A stretch of 64,000 bases of DNA from Halomonas llamarensis (GCF_023555005.1 NZ_JAMJPJ010000002.1:170220-234219), one strand, 5' to 3'. Positions 1 to 10,629 are shown, counted from the stretch's first letter. Numbers and translations: made by a program. Notes: a model not told the origin generated them from the sequence alone.

Positions 1-1287
1 GCACGTGCTAACGGGAAAACCAGCCTGCTAAACGGGATTCCCCTCGCACTAAAGGATATTTTCTGCACTCAAGGGGTAAAGACCAGCTGCGGCTCCAAAA
101 TGCTGGATAATTTCGTCGCCCCGTATAACGCTACCGTGGTGGAAAAACTCAACGAAGCCGGCGGTATTACGTTAGGTAAAACCAACATGGACGAGTTCGC
201 GATGGGCTCTTCCAACGAAAACAGCCACTACGGCCCGGTGAAAAACCCCTGGGATCTCAGCGCGGTACCCGGTGGTAGCTCAGGTGGCAGTGCCGCTGCC
301 GTCGCGGCGGGCTTAACGCCTGCCGCATTCGGCACCGACACCGGCGGCTCAATCCGCCAACCGGCCTCTTTTTGCGGCATTACAGGGCTAAAGCCGACGT
401 ATGGGCGTGTCTCGCGCTTCGGCATTATCGCCTATGCCTCGAGCCTTGATCAGGCTGGTCCCATGGCACGCACCGCCGAAGATTGCGCCCACCTACTCAA
501 CGTGATCGCCGGACATGATGCGCGCGACTCCACCAGTGTCGCGCGCGCGGTCCCTGATTACGCGGAAGCGCTCAATGCGCCGCTCTCAGGCCTTAAGATC
601 GGCCTGCCTGTCGAATATTTCGGCGATGGCCTTGCCCCCAACGTAGAAAAAGCCGTCCGCGAGGCAGTCAAGGTATATGAATCGCTAGGCGCGAGCGTGC
701 GCGACGTTAGCCTGCCACATACCCACTACGCGATCCCAGCTTACTACGTCATTGCCCCCGCCGAGGCTTCCTCGAACCTTTCTCGCTATGACGGTGTTCG
801 CTTTGGCCACCGCTGTGAAAACCCAGAGGACTTGATCGATCTTTACAAGCGCTCGCGTGACGAAGGCTTTGGCGACGAGGTCAAGCGCCGCATTTTGATC
901 GGCACTCACACGCTTTCCGAAGGTTTCTTCGATGCTTACTACAAGAAAGCGCAGCAAGTGCGCCGCTTGATTCGTCAGGATTTCCTTACCGCCTTTGAAG
1001 ACGTGGATGTGCTCATGGGCCCTGCCTCGCCGACACCCGCCTTTGACCTCGGCGCCAAGAAGGACCCGGTTTCGATGTACCTGCAGGATATTTACACCAT
1101 CGCGGTTAACCTTGCGGGCATTCCAGGTATTAGCGTTCCCGCTGGCTTTGTCGGCGATCGCCCGGTAGGTCTTCAGATCCTCGGCACTCACTTCGCCGAG
1201 GCACAGCTTTTAAACGTAGCGCACCAATTCCAGCAAGCCACCGATTGGCACCAAAAACGCCCCGCTTTCGCTGAGGAGACTGCTTAA
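1..1287 (+). CDS. gatA: Glutamyl-tRNA(Gln)/aspartyl-tRNA(Asn) amidotransferase subunit A, 5' end missing
   Basis: This is the amidase subunit of GatCAB. It releases ammonia from glutamine for the conversion of Glu-tRNA(Gln) or Asp-tRNA(Asn). The reading frame is open from base 1, so the start lies outside the window; 428 residues are visible of a usual ~480-490. The amidase-signature triad can be read: Lys in PLALKDIF (visible residue 18), then the serine-rich [14 protein letters not shown] loop with the cis-Ser and nucleophilic Ser. The stop overlaps the gatB start by one base (TAATG), so the two are translationally coupled. gatC is expected just upstream. Confidence 0.96.
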   Translation, partial: ARANGKTSLLNGIPLALKDIFCTQGVKTSCGSKMLDNFVAPYNATVVEKLNEAGGITLGKTNMDEFAMGSSNENSHYGPVKNPWDLSAVPGGSSGGSAAAVAAGLTPAAFGTDTGGSIRQPASFCGITGLKPTYGRVSRFGIIAYASSLDQAGPMARTAEDCAHLLNVIAGHDARDSTSVARAVPDYAEALNAPLSGLKIGLPVEYFGDGLAPNVEKAVREAVKVYESLGASVRDVSLPHTHYAIPAYYVIAPAEASSNLSRYDGVRFGHRCENPEDLIDLYKRSRDEGFGDEVKRRILIGTHTLSEGFFDAYYKKAQQVRRLIRQDFLTAFEDVDVLMGPASPTPAFDLGAKKDPVSMYLQDIYTIAVNLAGIPGISVPAGFVGDRPVGLQILGTHFAEAQLLNVAHQFQQATDWHQKRPAFAEETA

Positions 1288-2741
1288 TGCAATGGGAAAC
1301 CGTGATCGGGCTGGAAGTCCACGTTCAGCTTGCCACCAAATCGAAAATTTTCTCTGGCGCTTCCACTGCCTTTGGCGCCGAGCCCAATAGCCAAGCCTGT
1401 GCTGTTGACCTTGGCCTACCCGGCGTCCTACCCGTTTTGAACGAACAAGCGGTGGCCATGGCCGTGCAATTTGGCCTGGCGGTGCACGCTGAGATCCCTG
1501 ACGTATCAGTATTTGACCGTAAAAACTACTTCTACCCCGACCTACCCAAAGGCTACCAGACCAGCCAGATGTATCACCCGATTGTCGGGCCGGGCGAGGT
1601 AGAAATAACCTTGGATGACGACACCATCCAGCGCGTGCGCATTCACCACGCGCATTTAGAAGAAGATGCGGGGAAATCGTTGCACGAAGATTTTCACGGC
1701 ATGACCGGCATTGATTTAAACCGCGCTGGCACGCCGCTTTTGGAGATCGTCTCCGAACCGGATATGCGCTCAGCCAAAGAGGCTGCGGCTTACCTTAAAG
1801 CTATCCACTCGATCGTGACCTATTTGGGTATTTCCGACGGTAATATGGCCGAAGGCTCCATGCGTTGTGACGTCAACGTCTCAGTGCGGCCCGTTGGTCA
1901 GGAAGCGTTCGGTACTCGCGCCGAGATCAAAAACGTCAACTCTTTCCGCTTTGTCGAGCGCGCTATTGCCTTTGAAGTCGACCGCCAGATAGAACTGATC
2001 GAAGACGGTGGCAAGGTCGTGCAAGAAACACGGCTCTTTGATCCCGAACGCGATGAAACCCGCAGCATGCGCACCAAAGAGGAAGCCAACGACTACCGCT
2101 ACTTCCCCTGTCCGGATTTGCTACCGGTGGTGCTCGACCAAGCCTACGTCGACCACCTGCGTGAGGCACTACCGGAGCTACCCGCCGATAAGCGAGAGCG
2201 CTTCCAGACGGAACTTGGGCTTTCCGCGTACGATGCCAACGTGCTATCCGCTAGCCGCTCGATGGCTGAATTCTTTGAAGAAGTCAAAGGGGTCTGCGGC
2301 GATGCCAAGCAGGCAGCCAACTGGGTACAAGGCGAGTTTTCCGGCGCCCTAAACCGTGAAAACCTCAGCATCGAACAGAGCCCAATCAATGCCCGCCAGC
2401 TCGGCGAGCTTATTAGTCGCGTCATCGACGACACCATCAACGGTAAGGCCGCCAAAGAAGTTTTCCAGGCGCTATGGAATCATCAAGGCAAAAACGCCGA
2501 TGAGGTGATCGAGGCCAAAGGCTTAAAACAGGTGACCGACACCGGCGCAATCGAAGCGATGATCAATGAGGTTATTGCCGATAGCCCCGCACAGGTCGCG
2601 CAATACTGCGACGCCGAGCCCGAAAAACGCGGCAAGATGATCGGCTACTTCGTTGGCCAAGTGATGAAAGCCTCCCGCGGCACCGCCAATCCGCAGCAGG
2701 TCAATAAGCTACTGAAAGAGAAACTCGACGCTAAGCTCTAA
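1287..2741 (+). CDS. gatB: Glutamyl-tRNA(Gln)/aspartyl-tRNA(Asn) amidotransferase subunit B
   Basis: GatB binds the misacylated tRNA, activates its side chain with ATP and receives ammonia channelled from GatA. The protein has 484 residues, normal for the family. It starts with the typical [13 protein letters not shown] and carries the conserved [16 protein letters not shown] and [10 protein letters not shown] segments of the catalytic cradle. The C-terminal third is the helical/YqeY-like tRNA-binding part ([16 protein letters not shown] near the end). The start overlaps the gatA stop by one base. A GC-rich hairpin follows 22 bases after the stop. Confidence 0.97.
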   Translation: MQWETVIGLEVHVQLATKSKIFSGASTAFGAEPNSQACAVDLGLPGVLPVLNEQAVAMAVQFGLAVHAEIPDVSVFDRKNYFYPDLPKGYQTSQMYHPIVGPGEVEITLDDDTIQRVRIHHAHLEEDAGKSLHEDFHGMTGIDLNRAGTPLLEIVSEPDMRSAKEAAAYLKAIHSIVTYLGISDGNMAEGSMRCDVNVSVRPVGQEAFGTRAEIKNVNSFRFVERAIAFEVDRQIELIEDGGKVVQETRLFDPERDETRSMRTKEEANDYRYFPCPDLLPVVLDQAYVDHLREALPELPADKRERFQTELGLSAYDANVLSASRSMAEFFEEVKGVCGDAKQAANWVQGEFSGALNRENLSIEQSPINARQLGELISRVIDDTINGKAAKEVFQALWNHQGKNADEVIEAKGLKQVTDTGAIEAMINEVIADSPAQVAQYCDAEPEKRGKMIGYFVGQVMKASRGTANPQQVNKLLKEKLDAKL

Positions 2742-2763
2742 TGCGCTTGAGCGTTACCTGACG

Positions 2764-2793
2764 CCCCCGCCGCGTTTCGCGAGCGGGGGGGTT
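2764..2793 (+). terminator. Probable terminator after gatB
   Basis: A strong GC hairpin has left arm CCCCCGCCGCG, loop TTT and right arm CGCG-A-GCGGGGG with one bulged A. It is followed by only a short T stretch (TTGCATT). It lies between the convergent gatB and sixA genes, so it may serve both strands. Confidence 0.6.
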
Positions 2794-2821
2794 GCATTAG
2801 CCTTTCTCATCCGCTTAACCT

Positions 2822-3304
2822 TCACCCCACCACCTGCCGGGGTTCTGTAAAGCGGGTTAGCCGCGCGCAGCCGCCAGCCCAGACGTCGGCTTCCAGCTCG
2901 GCGATGGCGGCGGTGGGAAAGCCAACACCACGATCCGTGCGACCCTCTACCAAAAGCCCGGCAAGTGCAGCCACCAACGGCATATGGCTAACAAGTAAGA
3001 TATCGCCTTCTTGCTCTACCAGCCAATCGCACACGGCCTGTGGCGAATCCTCCGGGGCAATGCCGGGATAAGTTTCCACACTAACGTCAAGCGCTTTGGC
3101 CACGGTGCTGGCGGTTTGCTGAGCTCGTGCAAAGGGGCTTGCAACCACCTTTAGCGCCCCTAGCTGGCCACGGTTTTGGCGGCTGGCAAGCCAGCTTGCC
3201 ATAATGGTAGCCTCTTGCTCGCCTTGTGAGGTCAAACGCCGCGCGCTGTCCGGCGAGCCTGGTGACGCCTCGCCGTGGCGCATGATGAACAGGCTACTGG
3301 CCAT
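2822..3304 (-). CDS. sixA: Phosphohistidine phosphatase SixA
   Basis: A small histidine-phosphatase (phosphoglycerate mutase-like) protein of 160 residues. It begins [13 protein letters not shown] and carries the catalytic RHG motif. SixA proteins remove phosphate from phosphohistidine of HPt domains or of the nitrogen phosphotransferase system; the exact partner here is unknown. I chose the start at 3304 because CCGGAGG precedes it and the RHG motif sits at the usual distance; an upstream in-frame start at 3358 would add 18 non-conserved residues. The gene starts 11 bases inside the end of gpsA, so the two are cotranscribed. Confidence 0.9.
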   Translation of the reverse strand: MASSLFIMRHGEASPGSPDSARRLTSQGEQEATIMASWLASRQNRGQLGALKVVASPFARAQQTASTVAKALDVSVETYPGIAPEDSPQAVCDWLVEQEGDILLVSHMPLVAALAGLLVEGRTDRGVGFPTAAIAELEADVWAGGCARLTRFTEPRQVVG

Positions 3305-4364
3305 GCCAACCTCCGGTTTCGCGGTGAGCTTGCTGTACAGCTTCGCGAGGCAGAACAAATTCCACGTCGCTGCTTTGTTCCCCCATCATCAGCATGCGCG
3401 CCATGTCTTTTGCCGGCACACCGTCAAAAAGCACGTGGTAAAGCCCTTCGGCCAGCGGCATATAAACGCCAATATCAGCAGCCTTGGCGCACACCAGCTT
3501 CACCGTGTTCACGCCCTCAGCCACTTGGCCTAGGGCATCGACAGCCTCTTCCAGCGTGCGCCCTTCGCCCATGGCGAAGCCGACGCGGTAGTTGCGAGAA
3601 AGATTCGACGAGCAGGTGACGATTAAATCGCCCACCCCCGCCAAGCCAAGAAACGTCATCGGATTGGCGCCATGGGCAACGGCGAAACGGCTCATTTCCG
3701 CCAAGGCCCGGGTCATCAGCATGCTACGCGTGTTTTCGCCCATGCCTAGCGCGGCGGCCATGCCCGCCGCAATGGCGTAAATATTTTTTAGTGCCCCGCC
3801 AAGCTCGACGCCGTGGCGATCATCGCTGGCATATACGCGAAAATAGCGACACCCCAGCGCCTGTTGAACGCGAGTACGGGTAAGCGCATCGGCACTCGCC
3901 ACCACGGTTGCGGTAAGCTGCTTATCGGCAATTTCCGAAGCCAAGTTGGGCCCAGCAATCACGCCAATGTGTGAAGAGCCGGTTTCTTGCGCCAGCACGT
4001 CGCTCATTAGCATAAAGCTTTCCTGCTCAATGCCCTTGGTGGTACTCACCAGTATCTGTTCTGAAGTGAGCCATGGTTTGGCTGCCTGGACGACGCTGCG
4101 AAATGCTTTGGAGGGGATGGCAATAAGCACCAACTCCGCTTCTTTCAACACCTCAGCCATGTCGGTGGCGGCCTTCACCGCCGAGTTAATGGCGTAGTTA
4201 GGCAGGTAGCGACCGTTACGATGCTCGCGGTTGATCTGTTCCACCAGTGCCCCATCACGCATCCACTGGCGCACTTTTGCGCCGTTATCTGCGGCAATAC
4301 TTGCTAGCGCCGTCCCGAAGCTGCCGCCACCCAGCACCGCCACTTTTATCTGTTGTTCTGCCAT
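3294..4364 (-). CDS. gpsA: Glycerol-3-phosphate dehydrogenase [NAD(P)+]
   Basis: GpsA makes sn-glycerol-3-phosphate from dihydroxyacetone phosphate for phospholipid synthesis. The N-terminus has the dinucleotide-binding [14 protein letters not shown]. Further in are STTKGIEQ and [14 protein letters not shown], which contains the catalytic lysine. The protein has 356 residues, slightly longer than usual (~335-340) because of a C-terminal tail. The ATG at 4364 is preferred; a TTG six codons upstream (4382) is possible. The 3' end overlaps sixA, forming a two-gene operon. Confidence 0.95.
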   Translation of the reverse strand: MAEQQIKVAVLGGGSFGTALASIAADNGAKVRQWMRDGALVEQINREHRNGRYLPNYAINSAVKAATDMAEVLKEAELVLIAIPSKAFRSVVQAAKPWLTSEQILVSTTKGIEQESFMLMSDVLAQETGSSHIGVIAGPNLASEIADKQLTATVVASADALTRTRVQQALGCRYFRVYASDDRHGVELGGALKNIYAIAAGMAAALGMGENTRSMLMTRALAEMSRFAVAHGANPMTFLGLAGVGDLIVTCSSNLSRNYRVGFAMGEGRTLEEAVDALGQVAEGVNTVKLVCAKAADIGVYMPLAEGLYHVLFDGVPAKDMARMLMMGEQSSDVEFVLPREAVQQAHRETGGWHGQ

Positions 4365-4426
4365 AAAAATGCCCTGACTCAAGCCGTGTATTGGTGTGTT
4401 GCTATTTCGCTGACTGCTACTTTACC

Positions 4427-4461
4427 AAAACAAACGGCCCGCCAGGATAACCTGACGGGCC
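4427..4461 (-). terminator. Rho-independent terminator of htpG
   Basis: Read on the minus strand: GGCCCGTCAGG, loop TTAT, CCTGGCGGGCC (11-bp stem with one G-T pair), then GTTTGTTTTGG. It lies 20 bases after the htpG stop and before gpsA, so it separates the two genes. Confidence 0.85.
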
Positions 4462-4481
4462 GGATCGGACAGCCAGCGTGC

Positions 4482-6386
4482 TTATGCCGTCAAAACACTA
4501 TTTAGGCGCTTAACGTACGCCGCTGGGTCATCCAGGTGTCCACCTTCGGCGATAATCGCCTGATCCAGCAAGATATGGGCGAGTTCATTAAAGGAATCGC
4601 CGTCCGCGTTCTCTAAGCGCGATACCAGCGCGTGCTCGGGGTTAAGCTCTAAAATCGGCTTCACTTCGGGCAGCGGCTGACCGGCGGCTTCCATGATACG
4701 GCGCATCTGAAAGCCCATCTCGTGCTCGGGAAGCACAACGCAAGCGGGCGAATCGGTCAGGCGGTGCGTCACCTTCACTTCTTGAACGCCATCACCGAGC
4801 GCTTCTTGCACGCGCTTAACGAGGTCTTCTTTCGCTTTGGCGGTCTCTTCTTGGGCTTTCTTTTCCTCTTCGTCTTCCACATCGCCCAAGTCAAGCTCAC
4901 CCTTGGCGACATCGGCCAATGCCTTGCCGTCGAACTCGGTAAGATGATTCATCAACCACTCATCGACGCGATCATTGAGCAGCAGCACCTCAATGCCTTT
5001 CTTGCGGAAAATCTCCAGATGCGGGCTGTTTTTCGCCGCATTGAAGCTCTCAGCAACGATGTAGTAAATCTTCTGCTGACCTTCTTTCATGCGCTCGACA
5101 TACTCGGCCAGCGACTGGTCTTGGGTCGTGCTGTCAGTGTGGGTCGTCGAAAAGCGCAGAAGCCCGGCGATTTTCTCGCGGTTTGCAACGTCTTCACCTG
5201 GGCCTTCTTTCAGCACACTGCCGAAGTTGTTCCAGAAAGTCTGGTACTGCTCATTATCCTTGGCGAGCTTTTTGAGCATATCCAGCGCGCGCTTGGTGAG
5301 CGCAGACTTGATCTTGTCGACTTTCGGGTCCTGCTGCAAAATCTCGCGTGAAACGTTAAGCGACAGGTCACGCGTATCCAGCACGCCCTTAATAAAACGC
5401 AAATAAAGCGGCAAGAACTGTTCTGCGTCATCCATGATGAAAACGCGCTGAACATAGAGTTTTACCCCACGCGACCCATCACGCTCATAAAGGTCAAACG
5501 GTGCACGGCTCGGCACATAAAGAAGGCTCGTATACTCCAGCTTGCCTTCTACCTTGTTGTGGCTCCACGTCAGCGGGTCGGAGAAATCATGGGCAACGTG
5601 CTTGTAGAACGCCTTATACTCGTCGTCGGAAATCTCGCTTTTAGGGCGCACCCAAAGCGCTGTGGCTTCGTTGACAGTCTCCCAGGTCGTGACTTCGCTT
5701 CCCTCGATCTCGTTGCCCTCGTCATCCTTGGCGGTCTCGGTCTTGGGCATGCGTACCGGCACTTCGATGTGATCAGAGTACTTGCGTACGAGGTTTTGCA
5801 GACGGAAATTGTCAGCGAACTCTTGAGCATCCGCTTTTAGGTGCAGGACAATTTCCGTGCCGTGCATATCACGCTCGATATCGGCAACGGTAAACTCGCC
5901 TTCGCCCTTAGAGTGCCACTCTACACCGGCATCGGCGGCGGTACCGGCCTTGCGGGTACGCACCGTCACTTCGTCAGCGACGATAAAGCCAGAATAAAAG
6001 CCAACGCCAAACTGGCCGATCAACTTGGCGTCTTTTTGCTGCTCGCCGGAAAGTTGATTAAGAAACTCTGCCGTGCCACTGCGCGCAATCGTCCCTAAGT
6101 TGGCGATCACATCGTCACGGTCCATGCCGATACCGTTGTCGCGTACGGTTACCGTGCCCGCTTTTGTATCGTGCTCAATCTCGATGCGAAGCTCGCTGTC
6201 GCCTTCATATAGCGCATCATTATCGAGTGCGGCATAACGTAGCTTATCGCAAGCATCAGCGCCGTTAGAGATCAGCTCGCGCAGAAAAATTTCCCGGTTG
6301 GAGTACAGCGAGTTGATCATCAAATTAAGAAGCTGCTTCACTTCCGTTTGAAAACCTAGCGTTTCTTCGTGGGTCGCGGTGGTCAT
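4482..6386 (-). CDS. htpG: Molecular chaperone HtpG (Hsp90 family)
   Basis: This is the bacterial Hsp90 ATPase chaperone, 634 residues, the usual length. The GHKL ATP-binding fold at the N-terminus is seen in [30 protein letters not shown] and [15 protein letters not shown]. The middle domain has [12 protein letters not shown]. The C-terminal dimerisation part runs to the end. The start at 6386 gives the usual N-terminus [20 protein letters not shown] and lies behind GAGGGC; the TTG five codons upstream is less likely. A good sigma-32 promoter lies about 100 bases upstream and a terminator follows, so it is a single-gene heat-shock unit. Confidence 0.97.
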   Translation of the reverse strand: MTTATHEETLGFQTEVKQLLNLMINSLYSNREIFLRELISNGADACDKLRYAALDNDALYEGDSELRIEIEHDTKAGTVTVRDNGIGMDRDDVIANLGTIARSGTAEFLNQLSGEQQKDAKLIGQFGVGFYSGFIVADEVTVRTRKAGTAADAGVEWHSKGEGEFTVADIERDMHGTEIVLHLKADAQEFADNFRLQNLVRKYSDHIEVPVRMPKTETAKDDEGNEIEGSEVTTWETVNEATALWVRPKSEISDDEYKAFYKHVAHDFSDPLTWSHNKVEGKLEYTSLLYVPSRAPFDLYERDGSRGVKLYVQRVFIMDDAEQFLPLYLRFIKGVLDTRDLSLNVSREILQQDPKVDKIKSALTKRALDMLKKLAKDNEQYQTFWNNFGSVLKEGPGEDVANREKIAGLLRFSTTHTDSTTQDQSLAEYVERMKEGQQKIYYIVAESFNAAKNSPHLEIFRKKGIEVLLLNDRVDEWLMNHLTEFDGKALADVAKGELDLGDVEDEEEKKAQEETAKAKEDLVKRVQEALGDGVQEVKVTHRLTDSPACVVLPEHEMGFQMRRIMEAAGQPLPEVKPILELNPEHALVSRLENADGDSFNELAHILLDQAIIAEGGHLDDPAAYVKRLNSVLTA

Positions 6387-6488
6387 TTTCTTAGCCCTCA
6401 ACGGTTAAATGGAGTGTTAAATGGGTGTTTCACATGCGACGAGTAAAAGCGGGGCCTCACGCGCCGCTAAATGGGTTAAGTGAAAGCC

Positions 6489-6517
6489 AATATGGGGCTA
6501 AGTCAGCGCTTTTCAAG
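6489..6517 (-). promoter_or_regulatory. Sigma-32 (heat-shock) promoter for htpG
   Basis: On the minus strand the -35 element CTTGAA (6512-6517) is followed by a 14-base spacer and the -10 element CCCCATATT (6489-6497). This is very close to the sigma-32 consensus CTTGAA / CCCCATNT. It points at htpG and gives a leader of roughly 90-100 bases. Confidence 0.85.
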
Positions 6518-6702
6518 CGGCAATATCAAGTCGCTTACTGCCAGCACCATCGACCCAAGCCCGAGATTTTATTCGACGCACTAGCCACCAGCTTGATAAT
6601 GGGTTCATAGTCTCTCTTTGCTCTCTGTCATTTACGGATGAGAAACGCTGCGGCTGTTTTCGTTCATTCTGACTATCTACTCGCCATGTTGAGGTCACTT
6701 TA

Positions 6703-8679
6703 ATGCGCGGCTCACGTTTAGTTTCTCTGTTCAGGCTTGATCGCTGGGTACTGCAAGCAACCACGGTGCTAAGCATCGTGGCTCTAGGCGCGCCCAACAG
6801 CGCTTTTGCACTCTCTGATGACGACATGCGCAAGGCACTCGCCAATGCCCGCGATCAGCGCTGGGAGCGTATTGACCTTGAAGCGGTCGACGATCATATC
6901 TTAAGCGGCTACATCCACTACCATCGACTGCGCGGACAACTGCCTGCGGTACCCCCCGAACGCGTCAACGCCTATATCGACACCCACCGGGATTCGCCCT
7001 TGAGCAAGTGGCTCCGCGGCCAAACGATTTCCCAGTACGGAGAGGCCGAACAGTGGGCTGACCTTCGCGCAGTGGCTAAAGGCGAACCCAACGGCAGTGA
7101 GCGTCAGTGTTACTACTATACCGCGCTTTTGGAAACCAACCCCATCCGCGCGACTGAGGGTGGCCAAGCACTATGGAAAGTTGACCACTCGCAGCCAAGT
7201 GCCTGCGACACGCTTTTCAACCAGCTACGTGCTAATGGCGATATCGACGCCACCGCTATTTGGGAGCGCAAGATGCTCGCTTGGCAGGCCGACGAGACAC
7301 GTTTAAAAAAGTACCTGGGTGGCTTACTCGATGATAACTGGCAGACAGCTAAAGAAACCGTAAGCAATACGGATGATGCCGCGGCGTTGCGCCAAGCGCC
7401 CGCCTGTCTTGGCCCCCGCTGCGCCGCCACTCCGAGTTTTTACCGCGCGGCTATGTGGCGTTTGATCCGTGAAGACACCGCTTCCGCCTTGGAGACGTGG
7501 CGTGAGATTGCCCCAGCGCTTACGTTACCCTATGACGTAGAGCACGCGATAGAAGAAGAGCTTGCGTTTTACGTTCTGGTAAGAGAAACGCCCGACTCAT
7601 TAACGTGGGTTGACCGCCAGCTTACCCAGCTTGATAGCGAACGCGTTCTCGAGCTCCGTGTACGCCGGGCGCTTGGCCAGCGCCAGTGGGCTGATGCACT
7701 GCACTGGATTGCCGCCATGCCAAGCGAGCAGCAAGCTTCCAGCCGCTGGCAGTACTGGCTTGCCCGTGCCAACGAGCAGCTTGATAACCACAAGGCAGCA
7801 CAAGCGCATTATCAAAACGCCGCGAGCGACCGCAGCTTTTACGGTTTTGCCGCCGCCGAGCGTATCAATCAGCCATTTAGCTTGAATTCAGCACAGTACC
7901 GGTTTGATAGCGCATCGCGCGAAACCGTGGCAGCACTGCCTGCCATCAAGCGCGCCGAGGCGCTGATGCGTATTGGCGAAAAAGGCTTAGCCAATAGCGA
8001 GTGGCTACATGCCGTACGCAACGCCACGCGTGAGCAGGCTCTTGCCATCGCAGACTACGCAGACCATCAGCAGTGGCACGCACTGCTTGTGCAAACGACT
8101 ATCGCCGGGGGCCTCTGGGATGCTCTTGAGTGGCGTTTCCCCCAAGCCTATTCGGAGCAGTTTTCGCACTGGGGTCGTTTAAGTGGCGTCGATCCTTACT
8201 TATTGATGGCGATTGCGCGCCGCGAGAGCGCATATAACCCCCAAGCACTATCCCCGGCTGGCGCGCGAGGGTTGATGCAGTTAATGCCTGGTACTGCGGC
8301 GCAAGTCAGCCGAGAGATCGGGCTCTCCGACCCTGGCCCGTATGGCGTGTTAGACCCCGAACTCAATATTCGCCTGGGCAGCACTTACTTGCGCGACAAA
8401 CTTAAGCGTTATAGCGGTAACCGTTTGGCCGCTACTGCTGCCTACAACGCGGGGCCGAGCCGTGTCGACCGGTGGCTCGAAGAGCAAGGTGTGGAAGCCT
8501 TTGACCTTTTTGTCGAACGCATTCCTTATCGCGAAACCCGCGATTACGTTCAGGCCGTTCTAGCCTATCGGGTGATTTTTTCCGCGCTAGCAAAAGACGG
8601 CGATACCGCGCCTATTTCGCTACTCAATCCGGCTGAGCGACACGTGCGTTACGACGATTCACTGCTAGCCAGACACTAA
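6703..8679 (+). CDS. slt: Soluble lytic murein transglycosylase (Slt70 type)
   Basis: A periplasmic enzyme that cleaves the MurNAc-GlcNAc bond of peptidoglycan to form 1,6-anhydro-muropeptides. It has 658 residues, close to Slt70. A signal peptide is visible with likely cleavage after NSAFA (about residue 36). A long alpha-helical superhelix (the U-shaped ring) follows. The C-terminal goose-lysozyme-like domain holds RRESAYNPQALSPAGARGL with the catalytic Glu, then QLMPGTA and AAYNAGP. GAGGT lies 8 bases before the ATG. The gene is divergent from htpG and converges on a LysE-type gene 18 bases downstream. Confidence 0.93.
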   Translation: MRGSRLVSLFRLDRWVLQATTVLSIVALGAPNSAFALSDDDMRKALANARDQRWERIDLEAVDDHILSGYIHYHRLRGQLPAVPPERVNAYIDTHRDSPLSKWLRGQTISQYGEAEQWADLRAVAKGEPNGSERQCYYYTALLETNPIRATEGGQALWKVDHSQPSACDTLFNQLRANGDIDATAIWERKMLAWQADETRLKKYLGGLLDDNWQTAKETVSNTDDAAALRQAPACLGPRCAATPSFYRAAMWRLIREDTASALETWREIAPALTLPYDVEHAIEEELAFYVLVRETPDSLTWVDRQLTQLDSERVLELRVRRALGQRQWADALHWIAAMPSEQQASSRWQYWLARANEQLDNHKAAQAHYQNAASDRSFYGFAAAERINQPFSLNSAQYRFDSASRETVAALPAIKRAEALMRIGEKGLANSEWLHAVRNATREQALAIADYADHQQWHALLVQTTIAGGLWDALEWRFPQAYSEQFSHWGRLSGVDPYLLMAIARRESAYNPQALSPAGARGLMQLMPGTAAQVSREIGLSDPGPYGVLDPELNIRLGSTYLRDKLKRYSGNRLAATAAYNAGPSRVDRWLEEQGVEAFDLFVERIPYRETRDYVQAVLAYRVIFSALAKDGDTAPISLLNPAERHVRYDDSLLARH

Positions 8680-8691
8680 GCACTTTCACCG

Positions 8692-8712
8692 CAGCGCCTA
8701 AGCCGGGCGCTG
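8692..8712. terminator. Weak hairpin at the slt / LysE-family convergent ends
   Basis: CAGCGCC and GGCGCTG form a perfect 7-bp stem around a 7-base loop at the point where slt and the LysE-type gene converge. It overlaps the last codons of the latter. No clear T-tract follows on either strand, so its role as a terminator is uncertain. Confidence 0.35.
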
Positions 8713-9354
8713 TTCCAGCGCCAATTTGATACCAAATAGCACCAGCACACCGCCTGTGAGCCCATTAAGCCATTGGGCAAAGCGCGTACAGGCAAGCCAC
8801 TTACTTGCCCCGCCGACCATCACCGCCACGCTGATTTGCCACAGATTGGCGACCACAAAGTGGACACTGGCAAGCCACAACGATTTAAGCAGTGCCGGGT
8901 CGCTCGGGGCGATAAACTGCGGCAAAAATGCCATATAAAAGACAACCGTTTTCGGATTGAGCACATTGGAGAGCAGACCCTCTTTCATGGGCTGCCACCG
9001 AGGCACCGGCGAGCGTGACTGCAGCATGCCCTCTACCGGTAACCTCTGTCCGCTCCTCGCCGCCGCCAGACTTTTGATACCTAACCAAATCAAATACGCC
9101 GCCCCCAGCATTTTCAGCACTTGGAACGCCCATGCGGATTGCAGCAGAATGAACGAAATGCCCAGCGCTGAAATCGTGGCATGCACAAACAACCCACAAC
9201 AGATGGCTACGCTTGTTGCTACACCGTCCGCCACGCCACCGCGAGCCGTATTGCGAATCACCAGCAACGTATCCACACCGGGACTTAACGAAAGCAGCGT
9301 AATTGCGATCAAAAAAGGCCAAAACTGGCTATCGATAAAGCCCCACTCAACCAT
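8698..9354 (-). CDS. LysE/RhtB family amino-acid exporter
   Basis: An inner-membrane protein of 218 residues with about six hydrophobic segments and the family N-terminus (FWPFLIAITLLSLSPGVDTLLVIRNTARGG region, including the SPGVD turn). LysE/RhtB proteins export amino acids such as threonine, homoserine, lysine or leucine; the substrate here cannot be told from sequence. No regulator is adjacent. It converges with slt. Confidence 0.88.
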   Translation of the reverse strand: MVEWGFIDSQFWPFLIAITLLSLSPGVDTLLVIRNTARGGVADGVATSVAICCGLFVHATISALGISFILLQSAWAFQVLKMLGAAYLIWLGIKSLAAARSGQRLPVEGMLQSRSPVPRWQPMKEGLLSNVLNPKTVVFYMAFLPQFIAPSDPALLKSLWLASVHFVVANLWQISVAVMVGGASKWLACTRFAQWLNGLTGGVLVLFGIKLALEQRPA

Positions 9355-9557
9355 CTTGCTACCCCACTTGATAGACTATTGGATGTTACTTTTTGCTGCT
9401 GCCAACATACCGCTTTCGGTTGATGAAAGCAGCTTTCTCCTCATGCAAAATTCATGGAGTAAGTGCTGGACGTCTGTTTTTTTTGCATCTACATTGTAAA
9501 TAGCGAGCAGGCAAACGCGTTGTTCGCATTACTATTAAGCAAGTAAGGAACTCGATA

Positions 9558-9761
9558 ATGGCAACTGGTACAGTTAAGTGGTTTAACGATACGAAAGGTT
9601 ACGGCTTCATCTCACCAGATGATGGCGGCGACGATCTGTTTGTCCACTTCTCCGAAATTCAGGCTGAAGGCTTTAAGTCTTTACAAGATGGACAAAAAGT
9701 GGCTTTTGAAGTCACCCAAGGCAAAAAAGGCCTTCAGGCCTCCAATATCCGCCCTGAATAA
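9558..9761 (+). CDS. Cold-shock protein, CspA family
   Basis: A 67-residue single cold-shock domain with RNA-binding motifs RNP1 (KGYGFI) and RNP2 (LFVHF), and the family start TGTVKWFN. CspA-type proteins bind single-stranded RNA/DNA and melt RNA structure; many are induced by cold or in stationary phase. AAGGAACTCGATA precedes the ATG. About 200 bases lie between this gene and the divergent LysE-type gene, enough for the long leader usual in csp mRNAs. A strong terminator follows, so it is monocistronic. Confidence 0.94.
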   Translation: MATGTVKWFNDTKGYGFISPDDGGDDLFVHFSEIQAEGFKSLQDGQKVAFEVTQGKKGLQASNIRPE

Positions 9762-9806
9762 GCGCAGTTACTAATTCTGCGTAAAACCTGCGGAAGAAAA
9801 AATGCT

Positions 9807-9837
9807 CAGGCCCGCATCTGCGGGCCTGTTTACGTTT
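9807..9837. terminator. Bidirectional terminator between the csp gene and the lipoprotein gene
   Basis: A perfect 9-bp stem, CAGGCCCGC / GCGGGCCTG, has loop ATCT. On the plus strand it is followed by TTTACGTTT. On the minus strand it is followed by AGCATTTTTTC. It therefore suits both the cold-shock gene and the convergent lipoprotein gene. Confidence 0.85.
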
Positions 9838-9855
9838 AAACTCACCTTTCACCCT

Positions 9856-10629
9856 TTATGGCGACTTGCCTTTGACAGAGGCTTCCCCGCTCTCACCCGT
9901 GGTATCAACGCTATTCTCTTCCACCATCGACTCTTGGGTTACCGGGTTTTCTTCTTCTAACTCTTGAAATTGCTCGTCTAAGCGCTGCTGCGCCTCTTCA
10001 AAGCGGCGTTCGGTTTCTTCGATCATAGCTTGAACATCATCTTCGCCTAATTCTCCCTCCTGCTGAATGGAATCAGGAAAACTACTATCGGGTAGTTCCA
10101 TGTCGGTTTCCCAATCCGTTGAAACATCCTCCTCTAGCTTATCGAGATCTAACTCTTCAGCGGTCAGCGCCTCTGCCTGGTTTTCGACTTCTTTGAACTG
10201 CTCGTCTAAGCGCTGTTGTGCCTCGTTAAAACGGCGTTCCGTCTCGGCAATAACGTCATCCACGTCTGAAGACGTTACCTCACCTGGCAGCCCATCTTCT
10301 TCTAGCGTTTCTGAAGGATCAGCGGATAGCGTATCTTCATCTGCCTGAACATCTTCGGCGGTCATTGCCTGCGTTTCTTCGCGAGCCTCTTTCTCTTGCT
10401 CCGCTTGAGTCGAGGGCCCAGTTTGCGTGTTCTGCTCAACTTGCGTCGGCTGCTCGGAGGACTCCTCAACTTCTTTGTTATTCGACGCTGCGGCATTGTC
10501 TTGCTCTGCCCTCTCACTTACGGTTGCGCCATCTTCCGGGACAGAATTCGACGCTTCTTCACTCTCCCCACACGCATTTAGCAGCAGTGCCGCTGCCATG
10601 AGCGTAGGGATCCAAAACCGGTTTGCCAT
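9856..10629 (-). CDS. Acidic lipoprotein with two copies of a helical repeat
   Basis: A 257-residue protein of unrecognised function. The N-terminus is a lipoprotein signal with lipobox LLNAC (acylated Cys20). The mature part is extremely rich in Glu, Asp, Gln and Ser, as expected of an exported protein in a halophile. A ~27-residue block occurs twice, at about residues 123-149 and 197-225, sharing ETERRF(N/E)EAQQRLDEQF. Both blocks are predicted amphipathic helix or coiled coil. SD GGAG precedes the ATG. It is a single gene with its own terminator. I know no family with this architecture; a structural envelope role is only a guess. Confidence 0.75.
   Translation of the reverse strand: MANRFWIPTLMAAALLLNACGESEEASNSVPEDGATVSERAEQDNAAASNNKEVEESSEQPTQVEQNTQTGPSTQAEQEKEAREETQAMTAEDVQADEDTLSADPSETLEEDGLPGEVTSSDVDDVIAETERRFNEAQQRLDEQFKEVENQAEALTAEELDLDKLEEDVSTDWETDMELPDSSFPDSIQQEGELGEDDVQAMIEETERRFEEAQQRLDEQFQELEEENPVTQESMVEENSVDTTGESGEASVKGKSP

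Noticed and set aside
4722..5351. A 209-codon open frame on the plus strand antisense to htpG
   Set aside because: It lies wholly inside a strongly conserved gene in a GC-rich genome, has no SD, and its translation has no protein-like pattern beyond the mirror of htpG codons.
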